Source of the DNA: an uncultured Chloroflexota bacterium
GTDB lineage: Bacteria > Chloroflexota > Chloroflexia > Thermomicrobiales > UBA6265
Assembly (NCBI GenBank): GCA_937901745.1
Contig: CALGSZ010000080.1
Span: forward strand, 1 to 6,194
Direction of reading: 5' to 3'
DNA: 6,194 bases
Made by a program: the position numbers and the translations under genes. Under the pieces are notes generated by a model. It was not told where the DNA came from, searched no databases, and saw only the letters and a list, made by a program, of their open reading frames with translations. This document shows positions 1-6,065 of the stretch, one piece after another. The stretch's first letter is position 1. The number at the start of each line of letters is the position of its first letter.

Positions 1-72
1 GTTCGACGCCAAATGTGTCAGCTCGCCCTCTACATGCGCCAAGAACGATCGCTTCCGTCCAGAGTTGAAGCA

Positions 73-1263
73 ATGCGGCTAATCATGGTCCACAACCGCT
101 ACCAAGAACGCGGCGGGGAGGATGGCGTCTTCGAGGCCGAGCAGGCGCTGCTGCGCCGGTGCGGGCACGAGGTGCTGACGATCGAGTTCGACAACCATGC
201 CATCCCCGCGTCGCCCTCCCCGGTGCAGGCCGCCCGGCTGGCCGCGGGCACGGTCTGGTCGCGCGCGGCGGCCCGGCGTGTCGCGCGGGCAGTGGCGGAG
301 CATCGCCCGGAGGTCGTCCACATCCACAACACCTTCCCGCTCGCGTCGCCGTCGGTCTATCGGGCCGCCCGTTCGGCGGGCGCCGCCGTCGTCCAGACGC
401 TGCACAATTTTCGGCTCGTCTGCCCAAACGCTCTCCTCTTCCGCAACGGTCACGTCTGCGAGGCGTGCGTCGGCGCGCGGGTACCCCTGCCGGGCGTCCG
501 CCACGCCTGCTACCACGGGTCGCGCGCGCAGACGGGGGTCATCGCGGCGATGCTCGCCGTCCACCGGGCGCGCGGCACCTACCGGCGAGAGGTGGACCGC
601 TACATCGCTCTCACGGAAGCGTCGCGCCGGGTCTTCATCGCGGGCGGGCTGCCGGCGGAGAAGATCGCGCTCAAGCCGAACTTCCTCGATCCGGCGCCGG
701 AGCCAGCGGCCGGCCCGGGCGATCATTTCCTGTTCGCCGGCCGGATCGCGGAGTACAAAGGGGTGCACCTGCTCCCCCGCGCCTGGGCCAAGCTGGCCGC
801 GCCGCCCCCGCTGCGCATCGCCGGCGATGGGCCAGAGCTCGCCGCGCTCCAGGCGTCCGCGCGTGGGCTCGCGGCGGTGCAGGTGCTGGGTCGGGTCAGC
901 CGCGATGAGGTGCTGGCCGAGCTGCGCGGCGCCCGCGCGCTCATCTTCCCCTCGCTCTGGTACGAGGCATTCCCGCTGACGATCGTCGAGGCGTTTGCCT
1001 GCGGGCGGCCGGTGATCGCCTCGCGGCACGGGGCGATGGCGGAGCTGATCGAGGACGGGCGGACGGGGCTCCTCTTCACGCCCGGGGATGCGGACGATCT
1101 GGCGGCGAAGGTGGCCTGGGCCTGGGAGCACCCGGCGGAGATGCAGCGGATGGGCGCGGCGGCGCGGGCAGAATTCGAGGCGAAGTACACGGCGGAGCGC
1201 AACTACGCGATGCTGATGGAGATCTACGCGCAAGCGATCGAGGAGCGGAAGCGATCACGATGA
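73..1263 (+). CDS. Glycosyltransferase family 4 (GT-B fold) protein
   Basis: Likely transfers a sugar from a nucleotide donor to a growing lipid-linked glycan at the cytoplasmic membrane face. The product is 396 residues, normal for GT4. It opens with a first Rossmann strand and glycine-rich loop (MRLIMVHNRY then QERGGEDGVF), followed by HIHN at 83-86 and the donor-domain signature KPNF at 201-204 and GRIAEYKG at 223-230. The EX7E motif (E298 and E306, in YEAFPLTIVEAF) contacts the donor nucleotide-sugar in this family. Four cysteines (C117, C129, C132, C146) sit in the acceptor domain. An in-frame ATG exists at 13, but the 20 extra residues look unlike a GT4 N-terminus, so I chose ATG 73; its ribosome site is weak (GAG at 62-64). 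The stop overlaps the next start (ATGA). Family assignment is firm; donor and acceptor cannot be told from sequence. Confidence 0.93.
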   Translation: MRLIMVHNRYQERGGEDGVFEAEQALLRRCGHEVLTIEFDNHAIPASPSPVQAARLAAGTVWSRAAARRVARAVAEHRPEVVHIHNTFPLASPSVYRAARSAGAAVVQTLHNFRLVCPNALLFRNGHVCEACVGARVPLPGVRHACYHGSRAQTGVIAAMLAVHRARGTYRREVDRYIALTEASRRVFIAGGLPAEKIALKPNFLDPAPEPAAGPGDHFLFAGRIAEYKGVHLLPRAWAKLAAPPPLRIAGDGPELAALQASARGLAAVQVLGRVSRDEVLAELRGARALIFPSLWYEAFPLTIVEAFACGRPVIASRHGAMAELIEDGRTGLLFTPGDADDLAAKVAWAWEHPAEMQRMGAAARAEFEAKYTAERNYAMLMEIYAQAIEERKRSR

Positions 1264-2177
1264 AAGCACTGGTGACGGGCGGCGCGGGCTTCATCGGCTC
1301 GCACCTGGCGGAAGGCTTGGTCCGGCGCGGGCACGAGGTCCGCGTCTTCGACAACCTCTCGACCGGCTCGCTGGACAACCTCGCGCCCGTGCGGGACGCC
1401 GTCGAGGTGGTGATCGGCGATCTGCGGGACGACGAGGCGGTCAACCGGGCGGTGGAAGGCGTCGAAGTCGTCTTTCACCAGGCCGCCGATCCATCGGTGC
1501 CCCGCTCCATCTCCCACCCCCGGGATTGTTACGACATCAACGTTCTGGGGACGCTCAACCTGCTTGCCGCCGCGCGGGATGCGGGATGTCGGCGGGTCGT
1601 CTTCGCCTCCTCCTGCGCGGTCTATGGCAACGATCCGCGCCAGCCCAAGAGCGAGGAGCTGCCGCCCGCGCCGGAGTCGCCGTACGCGTCCAGCAAGCTT
1701 GCCGGGGAGGAGCTCTGCCAGGTGTTCACCCGCGTCTATGGTCTCGAAGCCGTCGCGCTCCGCTATTTCAATGTCTACGGTCCCCGGCAGTCACCGGACG
1801 GCCCCTACGCCTCGGTCATCCCACGCTTCATCGCCGATCTGAAAGCCGGCGCGCGGCCCCGCGTCTTCGGCGATGGCGAGCAAACGCGCGATTTCATCTT
1901 CGTCGGCGATGTGGTCGAAGCCAACCTGCGCGCGGCGACGGCCGACGAGGCGGTCGGCGAGGTGGTCAACGTCGGCTCGGGCCGGTCCACGAGCCTCAAC
2001 ACCCTCCTGACGGTGCTGGCGCCGCTGATCGGGAACACGGTCGAGCCGATCTACGAGGCGGAGCGGCCCGGCGATGTGCGCCACTCGCTCGCGGAGACGT
2101 CGAAAGCGCGCCGTCTGCTCGGCTTCGAGGCGCAAACGTCGCTCGCGGAGGGTCTGGCGCAAACGGTGCGCGGCTGA
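1260..2177 (+). CDS. NAD-dependent epimerase/dehydratase, UDP-glucose 4-epimerase-like
   Basis: An extended short-chain dehydrogenase/reductase of 305 residues, probably interconverting a UDP-hexose and its C4 epimer to supply sugar precursors in the cytoplasm. Visible features are the NAD-binding TGGAGFIGS loop at residues 6-14, the acidic end of strand 2 (FDN, 30-32), GDL at 53-55, the catalytic Ser in SSCAVYG (S118 by alignment with E. coli GalE S124), and the Y142-x3-K146 pair in YASSKLAGE. The stretch LRYFNVYGPRQ then PYASVIPRF is typical of GalE/WbpP-type epimerases. Cys119 replaces the usual Ala or Ser beside the catalytic Ser, which should be harmless. The ATG overlaps the upstream stop by four bases, with CGGAAG at 1246-1251 as ribosome site, so translation is probably coupled to the glycosyltransferase. 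Whether the substrate is Glc/Gal, the N-acetyl forms or uronic acids is undecided; other SDR epimerases cannot be excluded. Confidence 0.9.
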   Translation: MKALVTGGAGFIGSHLAEGLVRRGHEVRVFDNLSTGSLDNLAPVRDAVEVVIGDLRDDEAVNRAVEGVEVVFHQAADPSVPRSISHPRDCYDINVLGTLNLLAAARDAGCRRVVFASSCAVYGNDPRQPKSEELPPAPESPYASSKLAGEELCQVFTRVYGLEAVALRYFNVYGPRQSPDGPYASVIPRFIADLKAGARPRVFGDGEQTRDFIFVGDVVEANLRAATADEAVGEVVNVGSGRSTSLNTLLTVLAPLIGNTVEPIYEAERPGDVRHSLAETSKARRLLGFEAQTSLAEGLAQTVRG

Positions 2178-2200
2178 GCGGGGACATCATGAGCGAACCG

Positions 2201-2212
2201 AAGGAGAAGGAG
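2201..2212 (+). promoter_or_regulatory. Tandem Shine-Dalgarno that sets the decarboxylase start
   Basis: AAGGAG occurs twice back to back (2201-2206 and 2207-2212), ending six bases before ATG 2219. This is the strongest ribosome site in the window. It favours ATG 2219 over the in-frame ATG at 2189, which has only a weak GGGGA in front of it. Starting at 2219 also places the Rossmann strand MRILVTGGAG at the extreme N-terminus, as usual for the family. Confidence 0.75.
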
Positions 2213-2218
2213 TACTCG

Positions 2219-3202
2219 ATGCGGATACTCGTCACCGGCGGGGCGGGATTCATCGGCAGTCACCTGGTCGACCGGCTGCTGGAGCAGGGGCACATCGTCG
2301 TCGCGGCGGACAACTTCCTGACCGGCCGCTACACCAACCTCTGCCACGTCGAGGGACACCCCCGCCTGCAGATCGTCCACCAGGACCTGTCGCGGCCGCT
2401 CTCCGATCCGGCCTTCGATGCGCCGTTCGACCGGATCTACAACCTCGCCAGCCCGGCCAGTCCCCGCGGCTACAGTCGCTACCCGATCCAAACGCAGCTC
2501 GTCAACGCGCTCGGCACGTACCAGGTGCTGGAGCTCGCCCGCCGCGACGGCGCCCGCTTCTTCCAGGCATCCACCTCCGAGGTCTACGGCGAGCCGCGGG
2601 TCCACCCGCAGCGCGAGGACTACTGGGGCAACGTCAACCCGAACGGCCCGCGCTCCTGCTACGACGAGGGAAAGCGCTTCGCCGAGAGCCTCGTGATGGA
2701 GTTCCACCGGCAATTCGGCCTCGACGTGCGCATCGCCCGCATCTTCAACACCTACGGCCCCCGCTCGCACCCGCGCGATGGCCGGGTCGTGCCGAATTTC
2801 TGCGTCCAGGCGCTGCTCGGCGAGCCGATCACGATCTACGGAGACGGCAGCCAAACGCGCTCCTTCTGCTACGTGGACGATCTGGTTCGCGGCATCATCC
2901 TCTTGATGGAGACCGAGGGGCTCGCCGGCGAGGTGGTCAACCTCGGCAACCCGGACGAATACACGGTGCGCCAGCTGGCGGAGCAGATCATCGCCCTCGC
3001 CGGCTCGCGCTCGGAGCTCAGCTTCAAGCCGCTGCCGACGGATGACCCGACCCGGCGCCGGCCGGACATCAGCAAGGCGCAGCGGCTCCTCGGCTGGCAG
3101 CCAACCGTCTCGCTGACCGATGGGCTCACCGCGACGCTCGCGTACTTCCGCGAGACGCTGCCGCGCCTCACCGCCGCGGACACCACCCGCCTCGCGAGCT
3201 GA
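2219..3202 (+). CDS. UDP-glucuronate decarboxylase (UDP-xylose synthase) family SDR
   Basis: Predicted to oxidise and decarboxylate UDP-glucuronic acid to UDP-xylose with bound NAD, giving a pentose donor for polysaccharide. The product is 327 residues, close to bacterial UXS enzymes. The NAD loop TGGAGFIGSHL is at 6-16 and the SPASP segment at 78-82. The diagnostic block at 117-155 includes S120-E121 (TSEVYG), HPQREDYWGNVNP and the CYDEGKR motif with Y148 and K152. By recalled ArnA numbering, S120/E121 match S433/E434 and Y148/K152 match Y463/K467; the arginine in RRRPDIS (about R280) would match R619. The stretch RGYSRYPIQTQLVNALGT departs somewhat from the commoner PxxYxxxPIxTxxxNxxGT. It follows the epimerase by 41 bases and is probably cotranscribed. 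An alternative ATG at 2189 would add 10 residues. The family call is strong; activity is inferred. Confidence 0.92.
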   Translation: MRILVTGGAGFIGSHLVDRLLEQGHIVVAADNFLTGRYTNLCHVEGHPRLQIVHQDLSRPLSDPAFDAPFDRIYNLASPASPRGYSRYPIQTQLVNALGTYQVLELARRDGARFFQASTSEVYGEPRVHPQREDYWGNVNPNGPRSCYDEGKRFAESLVMEFHRQFGLDVRIARIFNTYGPRSHPRDGRVVPNFCVQALLGEPITIYGDGSQTRSFCYVDDLVRGIILLMETEGLAGEVVNLGNPDEYTVRQLAEQIIALAGSRSELSFKPLPTDDPTRRRPDISKAQRLLGWQPTVSLTDGLTATLAYFRETLPRLTAADTTRLAS

Positions 3203-3223
3203 CGAAAGGAAGGACGTACGACG

Positions 3224-3271
3224 ATGGCCGGCGTTCACAATACGCTAGCCGGCCACACCGGCGCCGAGTAG
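3224..3271 (+). CDS. Possible 15-residue leader peptide or small ORF
   Basis: ATG 3224 follows a good purine-rich ribosome site by about nine bases and opens a 15-codon frame (MAGVHNTLAGHTGAE) ending in TAG at 3269-3271. No known family is recognisable, and the peptide lacks runs of a single amino acid that would suggest classic attenuation. The start codon lies at the edge of an 8-bp inverted repeat, so folding could limit its translation. It may equally be an accidental frame behind a chance purine-rich stretch. Confidence 0.25.
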   Translation: MAGVHNTLAGHTGAE

Positions 3272-3304
3272 ACTATCCGGGACACTGTCAATCGTTACCG
3301 CTGT

Positions 3305-3319
3305 CCTGTTCATAACAGG
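3305..3319 (+). repeat. Perfect inverted repeat upstream of the kinase start
   Basis: CCTGTT and AACAGG form a perfect 6-bp stem around a CAT loop, ending 26 bases before the GTG start and 14 bases before its ribosome site. As DNA it could be a small operator; as RNA a stable mini-hairpin. No U-tract follows, so it is not an ordinary intrinsic terminator. Confidence 0.45.
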
Positions 3320-3345
3320 CCCGTCCGGCGGCGAAAGGAACTGCC

Positions 3346-5010
3346 GTGGACCTCACGCTGCATCAACTGTTCAAAATCGGCCGACGTTGGTGGTGGCTGC
3401 TCGCGCTTGCGCCCATCATCGCCGGTGCGGTGGCCTACGCGACGAGCTCGCGCCAGCAGCCGCTCTACTCCGCCAGCGCGACGATCGAGGTCAACCCGCC
3501 GCAAACCTCCGGCAGCATCGACTACAGCGCGCTGCAGGGCAGCAAGTCGCTCGCCGAAACCTACCGCCAGCTGATCACGACGCGGAAGGTGCTGGAGCCG
3601 CTCATCACGGAGCTCGGTCTGCCGTTCGGCGTCGAAGAGCTGCAGCGGAAGGTGTCGGCCAGCACCGTGGGTGATACGCGCCTGGTCCGGATCTCCGTCT
3701 CCGATCCCGATCCGGAGGCCGCCGCCGAGATCGCGAACGCGGTCGCCAACCGCTTCGCGACCTACACCCGCGAGCGCACCATCGAGCTCTCCAGCCCGTA
3801 CCGCACCGCGCTCGATCAACAGATCGCGGACGTGCAGAACCAGATCCGGGACACGCAGCGGCAAATCCGCGACCTGGAGAGCGGGCCGAACGCGACCGAT
3901 CCAGAAACGCAGGACACGCTCTTCGCCCTCCGCGCGACGCTGAACCAGCTGCAGCAGTCGTACCGCGAGCTGATCGTCGCCGTGAATCAGATGGATCTCG
4001 CCGCGGCGGCCGCGCAAACGCAAGTCACCGTTGCCGAGGAGGCCATCCCGCCGAAATCGCCCTACGCCCCACGCACGATGCTCCACACGGTCCTGGGCGC
4101 GTTCGCGGGACTGTGCCTCGCGGTGGGCGCGGTCGGGCTCTTGGAGTACCTGGATAACACGGTCAAGGCCGGCCTCGACTTCACGCAGCTGATCGGCGCG
4201 CCGGTCCTCAGCGTGGTCGGCATGGTCCCGAAGATGACGGCCGGCCGGGGTCAGCTCTTCGTGCTCGATCGCCCGAACTCGACGGTCGCCGAGAGCATAC
4301 GCCTGCTGCGCACCAACCTGGAGTTCGCGGCGGCGACGAAGGAGATCACGACGCTGGCAATCACCAGCTCGCAGCCAGCCGAGGGGAAGAGCACGATCAC
4401 GGCGAATCTCGGCGTCGCCCTCGCTCAGCGCGGGTTCACGGTCGTCATCATCGACGCTGATCTCCGCCGCCCTGTGCAGCACCACATCTTCGGCGTCCGC
4501 AACGAGCAGGGGCTCACGACGCTGCTGACGCACCCGGATCTTCCGTGGCAGCGTGTCGTCCACCCGGTGCTCGGGCCGAATCTCTCGGTGATGACGAGCG
4601 GTCCGCTGCCACCGAACCCGTCCGACCTCCTCAGCCTCGACCGCTTCTCCGAGCTGCTCAAGGAGATCTCGCTGGCGGTCGATATCGTGCTCCTCGACAC
4701 GCCGCCTGTTCTGGTCGTCACCGATCCTCTGGTCGTCGCCTCCGCGACGGACGGCGTGGTGATCGTCAGCTGGGCCGGGCACACGCGGATCGACGCGCTG
4801 CAGCGGACCGCCGCGACGCTCGCCCAAGGCGATGTCCGGATCGTCGGGGTCGTCCTCAATCAGCAGCGCGGGCGCGATGCCGAGGGGTACTACTACTATT
4901 ACTACACGCAGGGGTACTACCCAGGGGACGACAGCACGCCGCCAGGCCCGGCGCGAACCGGCGAGGGCGCCAAGCCCGGCCTAGACGCGCCGAGCCGATC
5001 GCCAGTCTAG
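3346..5010 (+). CDS. Wzz chain-length regulator fused to BY-family tyrosine kinase
   Basis: A polysaccharide co-polymerase of 554 residues anchored in the cytoplasmic membrane. Domains in order: short cytoplasmic start; TM1 about 15-33; extracytoplasmic Wzz region with predicted coiled coil about 150-215; Pro-rich IPPKSPYAP then TM2 about 244-267; cytoplasmic kinase. Kinase features are the EX2RX2R oligomerisation motif (E316, R319, R322), Walker A SSQPAEGKST (341-350), Walker A' VVIIDADLRRP (366-376) and Walker B DIVLLDTPP (446-454). The tyrosine cluster is Y515-Y520 plus Y524-Y525. In this family, trans-autophosphorylation of the cluster cycles oligomer state and sets polymer length or export. 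The GTG start has AAAGGAA (3334-3340) five bases upstream. Ala345 replaces the common Gly of PGEGKS; all core residues remain. A 29-residue Pro/Gly-rich tail follows the tyrosines. No phosphatase gene lies in the window. Confidence 0.95.
   Translation: MDLTLHQLFKIGRRWWWLLALAPIIAGAVAYATSSRQQPLYSASATIEVNPPQTSGSIDYSALQGSKSLAETYRQLITTRKVLEPLITELGLPFGVEELQRKVSASTVGDTRLVRISVSDPDPEAAAEIANAVANRFATYTRERTIELSSPYRTALDQQIADVQNQIRDTQRQIRDLESGPNATDPETQDTLFALRATLNQLQQSYRELIVAVNQMDLAAAAAQTQVTVAEEAIPPKSPYAPRTMLHTVLGAFAGLCLAVGAVGLLEYLDNTVKAGLDFTQLIGAPVLSVVGMVPKMTAGRGQLFVLDRPNSTVAESIRLLRTNLEFAAATKEITTLAITSSQPAEGKSTITANLGVALAQRGFTVVIIDADLRRPVQHHIFGVRNEQGLTTLLTHPDLPWQRVVHPVLGPNLSVMTSGPLPPNPSDLLSLDRFSELLKEISLAVDIVLLDTPPVLVVTDPLVVASATDGVVIVSWAGHTRIDALQRTAATLAQGDVRIVGVVLNQQRGRDAEGYYYYYYTQGYYPGDDSTPPGPARTGEGAKPGLDAPSRSPV
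5007..5010. other. CTAG palindrome holding both convergent stop codons
   Basis: The kinase stop is TAG at 5008-5010 on the + strand. The - strand gene stops with TAG read from 5009 back to 5007. The two genes therefore overlap by four bases within CTAG, leaving no room for an intergenic terminator; any terminator must lie inside the opposing coding sequence. Confidence 0.85.
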
Positions 5011-5702
5011 CGTCGCCCGCGCCTCTTGCGTCGCGAGCGACGGCGCCAGAACGACCAGCCCCGGCGCTGAGAAGGCTGCGGCGTCTCGGTCTCTTGGCTC
5101 TCGATTGGGGGCAAGATGGACAATTCGGGCGGCATTGGGAGTTGCCCGGACGATGGGCGCTGCCCAAGGCGATGCCGCCCGATCCCGCGCGGCGTAACCG
5201 GCGCGGGCGGCGGCTCCGGCGTCGTCTTCGCGTTGTTGAGCTGAGCTTCGAGCTCGGCGATGCGGCGATGGGCAGCGGCAAGCTGCTCCTGAAGGAGCTG
5301 CACCAGTCGCTCGACGAACGCCACATCGGCTTCCGCGCGGGCGATCGCGGCGTCGCGCTCGGCCGCGAGCCGGCCGTTCTCTCGCGCCAGTAGCTCGACG
5401 CGCTCGGCCAACGGCCACAGCACGCCATCCCGCAGCTCTTCCAGGATGCCCTCGATGGCAGGGGATCGTGGCAGCGCCGTCTCGATCACGGTGTCTTCGC
5501 CCTCGGCTGCCTTGGGCGAGGCCAGCGCGCCATTCTCCGTCTGGGCCAGCGACACCACGTCGGCCAGCCGCACGAGCTTGCCGTGCTGACCACCATAGGC
5601 AGGGAGCTTGCCGTGCACGATCCACTTGCGGAGCGTCCGCGGCGACACCCCGACCACCCGACTGGCATCGTCAATGGTGACTTGATCGTCCTGGGCGCTC
5701 AT
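5007..5702 (-). CDS. MerR/excisionase-type helix-turn-helix protein with coiled coil and basic tail
   Basis: A probable DNA-binding protein of 231 residues. Residues about 7-55 resemble a MerR/excisionase-type winged helix-turn-helix: VTIDDASRVVGVS, then PRTLRKWIVHGKLPA and VRLADVVSLA. Residues about 85-157 form a long heptad-rich coiled coil (ERVELLARENGRLAAERD through RRIAELEAQL), suggesting a dimer or higher oligomer. Residues 161-213 are Pro/Gln-rich and probably unstructured. The last 16 residues are WSFWRRRSRRKRRGRR, strongly basic with aromatics. There is no effector-binding domain as in true MerR regulators. The order HTH, coiled coil, terminal basic patch recalls chromosome-anchoring proteins such as RacA, but I see no specific identity. 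It is convergent with the kinase, so it is not in that operon. ATG at 5702 is chosen because the HTH begins just after it; its ribosome site (GATGAGA) is modest. Function unknown. Confidence 0.85.
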   Translation of the reverse strand: MSAQDDQVTIDDASRVVGVSPRTLRKWIVHGKLPAYGGQHGKLVRLADVVSLAQTENGALASPKAAEGEDTVIETALPRSPAIEGILEELRDGVLWPLAERVELLARENGRLAAERDAAIARAEADVAFVERLVQLLQEQLAAAHRRIAELEAQLNNAKTTPEPPPAPVTPRGIGRHRLGQRPSSGQLPMPPELSILPPIESQETETPQPSQRRGWSFWRRRSRRKRRGRR

Positions 5703-5739
5703 CGTCTCATCAAGAATCGCTTAGATGCAGATGCCCGAA

Positions 5740-5745
5740 ATCATA
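5740..5745 (-). promoter_or_regulatory. Possible -10 element for the helix-turn-helix gene
   Basis: Read on the - strand, TATGAT (5/6 match to TATAAT) lies 37 bases upstream of the ATG at 5702. The -35 position has only a poor match (TTCCGA at a 17-base spacing), so this is suggestive only. Confidence 0.3.
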
Positions 5746-5976
5746 CAAGATTCATGCGAGATTCGGAACCAGCGAGCCATCAACGCCGCTCGCGACCATG
5801 AACGATGAGGCGACGGCAACTCGACGCGCGCTGCGCTCGCGCCCCGTCCCCCTCGTTCTTCCCGTTTCGGGCGATCGCGCGAACCGACTCGTCGGCTCCC
5901 CTCACAGCGCCCGCTCCAGCCACGCGGGCGGACTATGTCTACGACGAAATCTGCACGCTCGCAACCGTACGTTCGG

Positions 5977-6005
5977 TTGACTTACCATCGAAAGCATCTT
6001 AGGAT
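5977..6005 (+). promoter_or_regulatory. Sigma-70-type promoter for the Tat-signal gene
   Basis: TTGACT (5977-5982; 5/6 to TTGACA) and TAGGAT (6000-6005; 4/6 to TATAAT) are separated by exactly 17 bases. Transcription would start near 6012, giving a leader of roughly 60 bases before the ATG at 6075. Spacing and position are good; assignment to a housekeeping sigma factor is inference. Confidence 0.55.
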
Positions 6006-6057
6006 CGAGTCAAACTAACGATTCCAACCGATTGCAGCCTTGGTTGACGGATTCCAT

Positions 6058-6065
6058 GGGAGGAG
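6058..6065 (+). promoter_or_regulatory. Ribosome binding site of the Tat-signal gene
   Basis: GGGAGGAG lies nine bases before ATG 6075. This strong site supports the start choice even though only 40 codons of the gene are visible. Confidence 0.75.

Larger units (their letters stand above)
3203..3345 (+). promoter_or_regulatory. Structured spacer/leader before the kinase gene
   Basis: This 143-base gap interrupts an otherwise tight gene run. It holds, in order, a purine-rich ribosome-site-like stretch (GAAAGGAAGGA, 3204-3214), a possible 15-codon ORF (3224-3271), an 8-bp perfect inverted repeat (TGGCCGGC 3225-3232 with GCCGGCCA 3248-3255), GGACA 3280-3284 with TGTCC 3302-3306, and a compact hairpin CCTGTT-CAT-AACAGG (3305-3319). 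The last two share C3305-C3306, so as RNA they would be mutually exclusive. CTGTC/CTGTC/CTGTT recur at 3285, 3301 and 3306. I see no convincing -35/-10 pair and no T-rich run after any stem. A leader, an operator region or an RNA processing site are all possible. Confidence 0.4.

Noticed and set aside
13..72. Upstream ATG at 13 as the true glycosyltransferase start
   Set aside because: The added 20 residues do not resemble the family, and the GT4 first strand begins directly at ATG 73.
79..1233. Long - strand open frame opposite the glycosyltransferase (384 codons)
   Set aside because: Its Arg/Pro/His-rich composition is that of a GC-rich shadow frame; the + strand frame has full GT4 motifs.
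1526..2218. Open upstream extension of the decarboxylase frame, suggesting a fusion protein
   Set aside because: The extra part is an out-of-frame reading of the epimerase gene; the real start is marked by a tandem Shine-Dalgarno at 2201-2212.
2051..3238. Long - strand open frame opposite the UDP-glucuronate decarboxylase (395 codons)
   Set aside because: No recognisable domain and the composition of a shadow frame; the + strand carries all catalytic motifs.
3310..4827. Very long - strand open frame opposite the kinase (505 codons)
   Set aside because: Rich in Arg/Asp/His with no fold-like pattern; it results from GC bias and lack of TAG/TAA on that strand. The Walker and tyrosine motifs lie on the + strand.
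4545..5393. + strand open frame crossing the kinase end and the helix-turn-helix gene
   Set aside because: Low-complexity Arg/Ala composition overlapping two well-supported genes.
5908..5930. Seven-bp GC inverted repeat as an intrinsic terminator
   Set aside because: No T-run follows on either strand, and no gene ends nearby; such arms arise readily by chance at this GC.
5798..6002. Two short + strand open frames in the intergenic region
   Set aside because: No ribosome site, Arg/Ser/Pro-rich composition, and one overlaps the promoter of the next gene.
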